22,646 nucleotides of DNA, from contig JADIIX010000239.1 in assembly GCA_027604505.1 (NCBI GenBank), positions 1-22,646 of the forward strand, in the 5' to 3' direction. This DNA comes from Gonapodya sp. JEL0774. Lineage: Eukaryota; Monoblepharomycota; Monoblepharidomycetes; Monoblepharidales; Gonapodyaceae. The position numbers and the translations under genes are program-made. Below the pieces are notes generated by a model. The model saw only the letters and a program-made list of their open reading frames with translations, was not told the origin of the DNA and did no database searches. Positions 21,085 through 22,646 of this stretch are shown here, one piece after another (within the stretch, counting starts at the first letter, position 1; every line of letters begins with the position of its first letter).

Positions 21085-21143
21085 GTGAGCTGGAAGTCTT
21101 TCGTCATGGTCATCCCCATTCTGGACACTTTTGCATTTTGCAG
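21085..21143 (+). other. 3' UTR intron directly after the stop codon
   Basis: The stop TAG at 21082-21084 is followed immediately by GTGAGC (donor at 21085). A pyrimidine-rich stretch ends in tttgcag with the acceptor at 21143. The 59-nt length and consensus match the other introns of this gene, so the stop codon would be the last codon of its exon. A further GTAAGC occurs shortly downstream at 21149. Confidence 0.6.
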
Positions 21144-22646
21144 GCAACGTAAGCAGAAGCATTACATCGATTTGTTATTATGGCATTTGTGCATAACTTT
21201 ACCATTCGATTTGTACCGTTCACATAATTATTAGTTTATGACCAACCCGTTGTACCGGCGTCAAGAGCCATCACAGCGGAAAACGAACTCGACAAACGGA
21301 CCTCACGTGATTTCCGGATACGCGAATAGAGAAGTCGTTGCGCGCAGGAGATACCAGTGGAGCAGTTAGAATAAAACCTAGAAGCCGGACAGCAACTCAA
21401 GATGAAACCTTGGTGGGGGCGTAGTGTAACCGAAAATGCCGTGCTGGTCTGCCGGTCGACAACAGGATGAAGCTGTGTTACAGCGCAAGGGGTGGAGGGA
21501 CGTCAGGGAGTGATCTAGTGCGAGATCGGGGGGGACGGTAGTGCTGCCTGGCAGTGCCTGCCCCGTTTCAGGCATTTGGTCCATGTCACGGGGTGACAGT
21601 TTGATTTCGGCACCGCGCAGCGGGGACATGTACTTTGACTATATAGAGCACAAGGAGTATATGATTTTGATTCTATATTCAAACTAAAACTGTTACGCCT
21701 ATGACGATTGACGGCTTTTCTCAATTCAAAACGGTGCTGCTGAGCTGGAGGTGGGATAGTCCTTCAAACAAATTTTGCTGCTGATAGGTGTAATGCTTTT
21801 GGGTGATGTGTGTGCTTCCCATTTCCGTTCGCGCTTCCCGTGCGGCATGTACACACATTCGTTTTAAGGCAGTTTTGACATGGTGGGAGGGTGAGTGGAC
21901 ACTTACGGCAGTGAAAAGCATAAAATGCGTTCGTTGAATTGACCGGTCAAGCCTGGAATCAGAGACAAACGACCAACATTTTCATTTACTTGCTCACTGT
22001 GGGCTTGACACTTTCAAAAGTGAACGCAGAGTCAGCAGATGTAGAGTCTATGTAGACTTCATTGCTGCAAATGCAATTCTGTTGCCTTGACTCTTTGCAA
22101 CTTTCCGTGATTTACAACAGCTGGGCAAGCTGAATCTTGACAACGCAGGAGACCTTCCTGACTGCATCAAAAAGAATCATCAGGTAGATTTCATTGATAT
22201 ATATTTGAGTGACGGGAAAGCCAGTCGCCTTCCGCGATTACGCAGTAACGTAGTGCAGCGAACACTCCAGGGGGAATGAATGGTGTGAGCGTTCACAGCA
22301 GAGACAAAGATGGCCCAGAAAGAGATAACAGAGAACCACTTTATTAGTGAGATATCTAGGAAGTCTCATCGCAGGAACTCGTTTGCGATTGCGTCGGTTC
22401 CGGTGAAATCGTTGCACAAATTTTTACTTGTCCAGTCCAAATGGCAAATGCAATTTGGAAGGTATTCTCAGTATAACCTCAAACTGTGGTACTGTGATAT
22501 GAACACAATTTAGTTGAGGCTTTCATTACATTTCTTCCTCGAGATTTTCTCATATGAGAACTGTTTCCCCCACGTCATGCCTTACCTTCGCACGTGAGGC
22601 ACCAGTGGCAAAACCCTCGCACAATTCCTTTAAAAGCCCAACTTTT
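21144..22646. other. Terminal region without recognised gene
   Basis: This covers the 3' end of the coiled-coil transcript and about 1.4 kb beyond. Only short ORFs are present: 83 codons on the minus strand at 21378-21629 and 67 codons on the plus strand at 22310-22513. Neither has a motif I recognise. A TATATAG word sits at about 21640, only some 10 bases from the Met of the minus-strand ORF, which is too close for a TATA box of that ORF. I see no tRNA, no clear inverted repeats and no mobile element. Confidence 0.5.

Noticed and set aside
21587-21600. Short palindrome gtcac-ggg-gtgac as a possible binding site or hairpin
   Set aside because: Five-base arms are expected by chance in a window of this size.
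21378-21629. Minus-strand ORF of 83 codons with a nearby TATATAG
   Set aside because: No recognisable domain, and the TATA-like word is only about 10 bases from the Met. I cannot support it as a gene.
22310-22513. Plus-strand ORF of 67 codons near the window end
   Set aside because: Short, no homology recognised, no splice partner seen before the window ends.

Overview
The window looks like nuclear DNA of a filamentous or early-diverging fungus. The genes are interrupted by short GT-AG introns, mostly 56-170 nt, and the proteins are eukaryotic: a MOCS1-type molybdopterin enzyme, the PP4 regulatory subunit R2, a 4E-T-like translational repressor, a Dal5/TNA1-type permease and a giant coiled-coil protein. 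The high intron density (13 introns in a 484-codon permease) and a 4E-T homologue argue against a yeast-like ascomycete. A basidiomycete or chytrid-like fungus is my inference, not a proven placement. I see no rRNA, tRNA, CRISPR array or transposon.

Layout. 1-660: no recognisable gene. 661-2775 (-): the 3' part of a MOCS1-type locus, with a MoaC-like ORF (661-1788) downstream of the C-terminal exon of a MoaA-like protein (2449-2775). The radical-SAM N-terminal half is not in the window. This region is very GC-rich and ends at a 114-bp block of pure G/C (2995-3108). 3573-5020 (+): PPP4R2/Psy4 homologue, four exons, 338 aa. 5401-9021 (-): 4E-T (EIF4ENIF1-like) homologue, five exons, about 929 aa, convergent with PPP4R2. 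Its eIF4E-binding motif lies in a short first exon. 9022-9684: shared divergent promoter region. 9685-12075 (+): permease of the allantoate/nicotinate family, 14 exons including one of 14 nt. 12076-12698: intergenic, with a doubled CCAAT element. 12699-21084 (+): a 2647-aa coiled-coil protein, seven coding exons, with an intron directly after the stop codon. 21144-22646: no recognisable gene.

The genes do not form a pathway. Two are signalling or translation regulators (PP4 regulation, eIF4E/mRNP control), one is metabolic (molybdenum cofactor), one is transport and one is probably structural. The exon models were assembled by hand from reading frame, splice consensus and family motifs. All junction phases of the PPP4R2, permease and coiled-coil models close exactly. 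In 4E-T the second exon and its borders are the least certain part.
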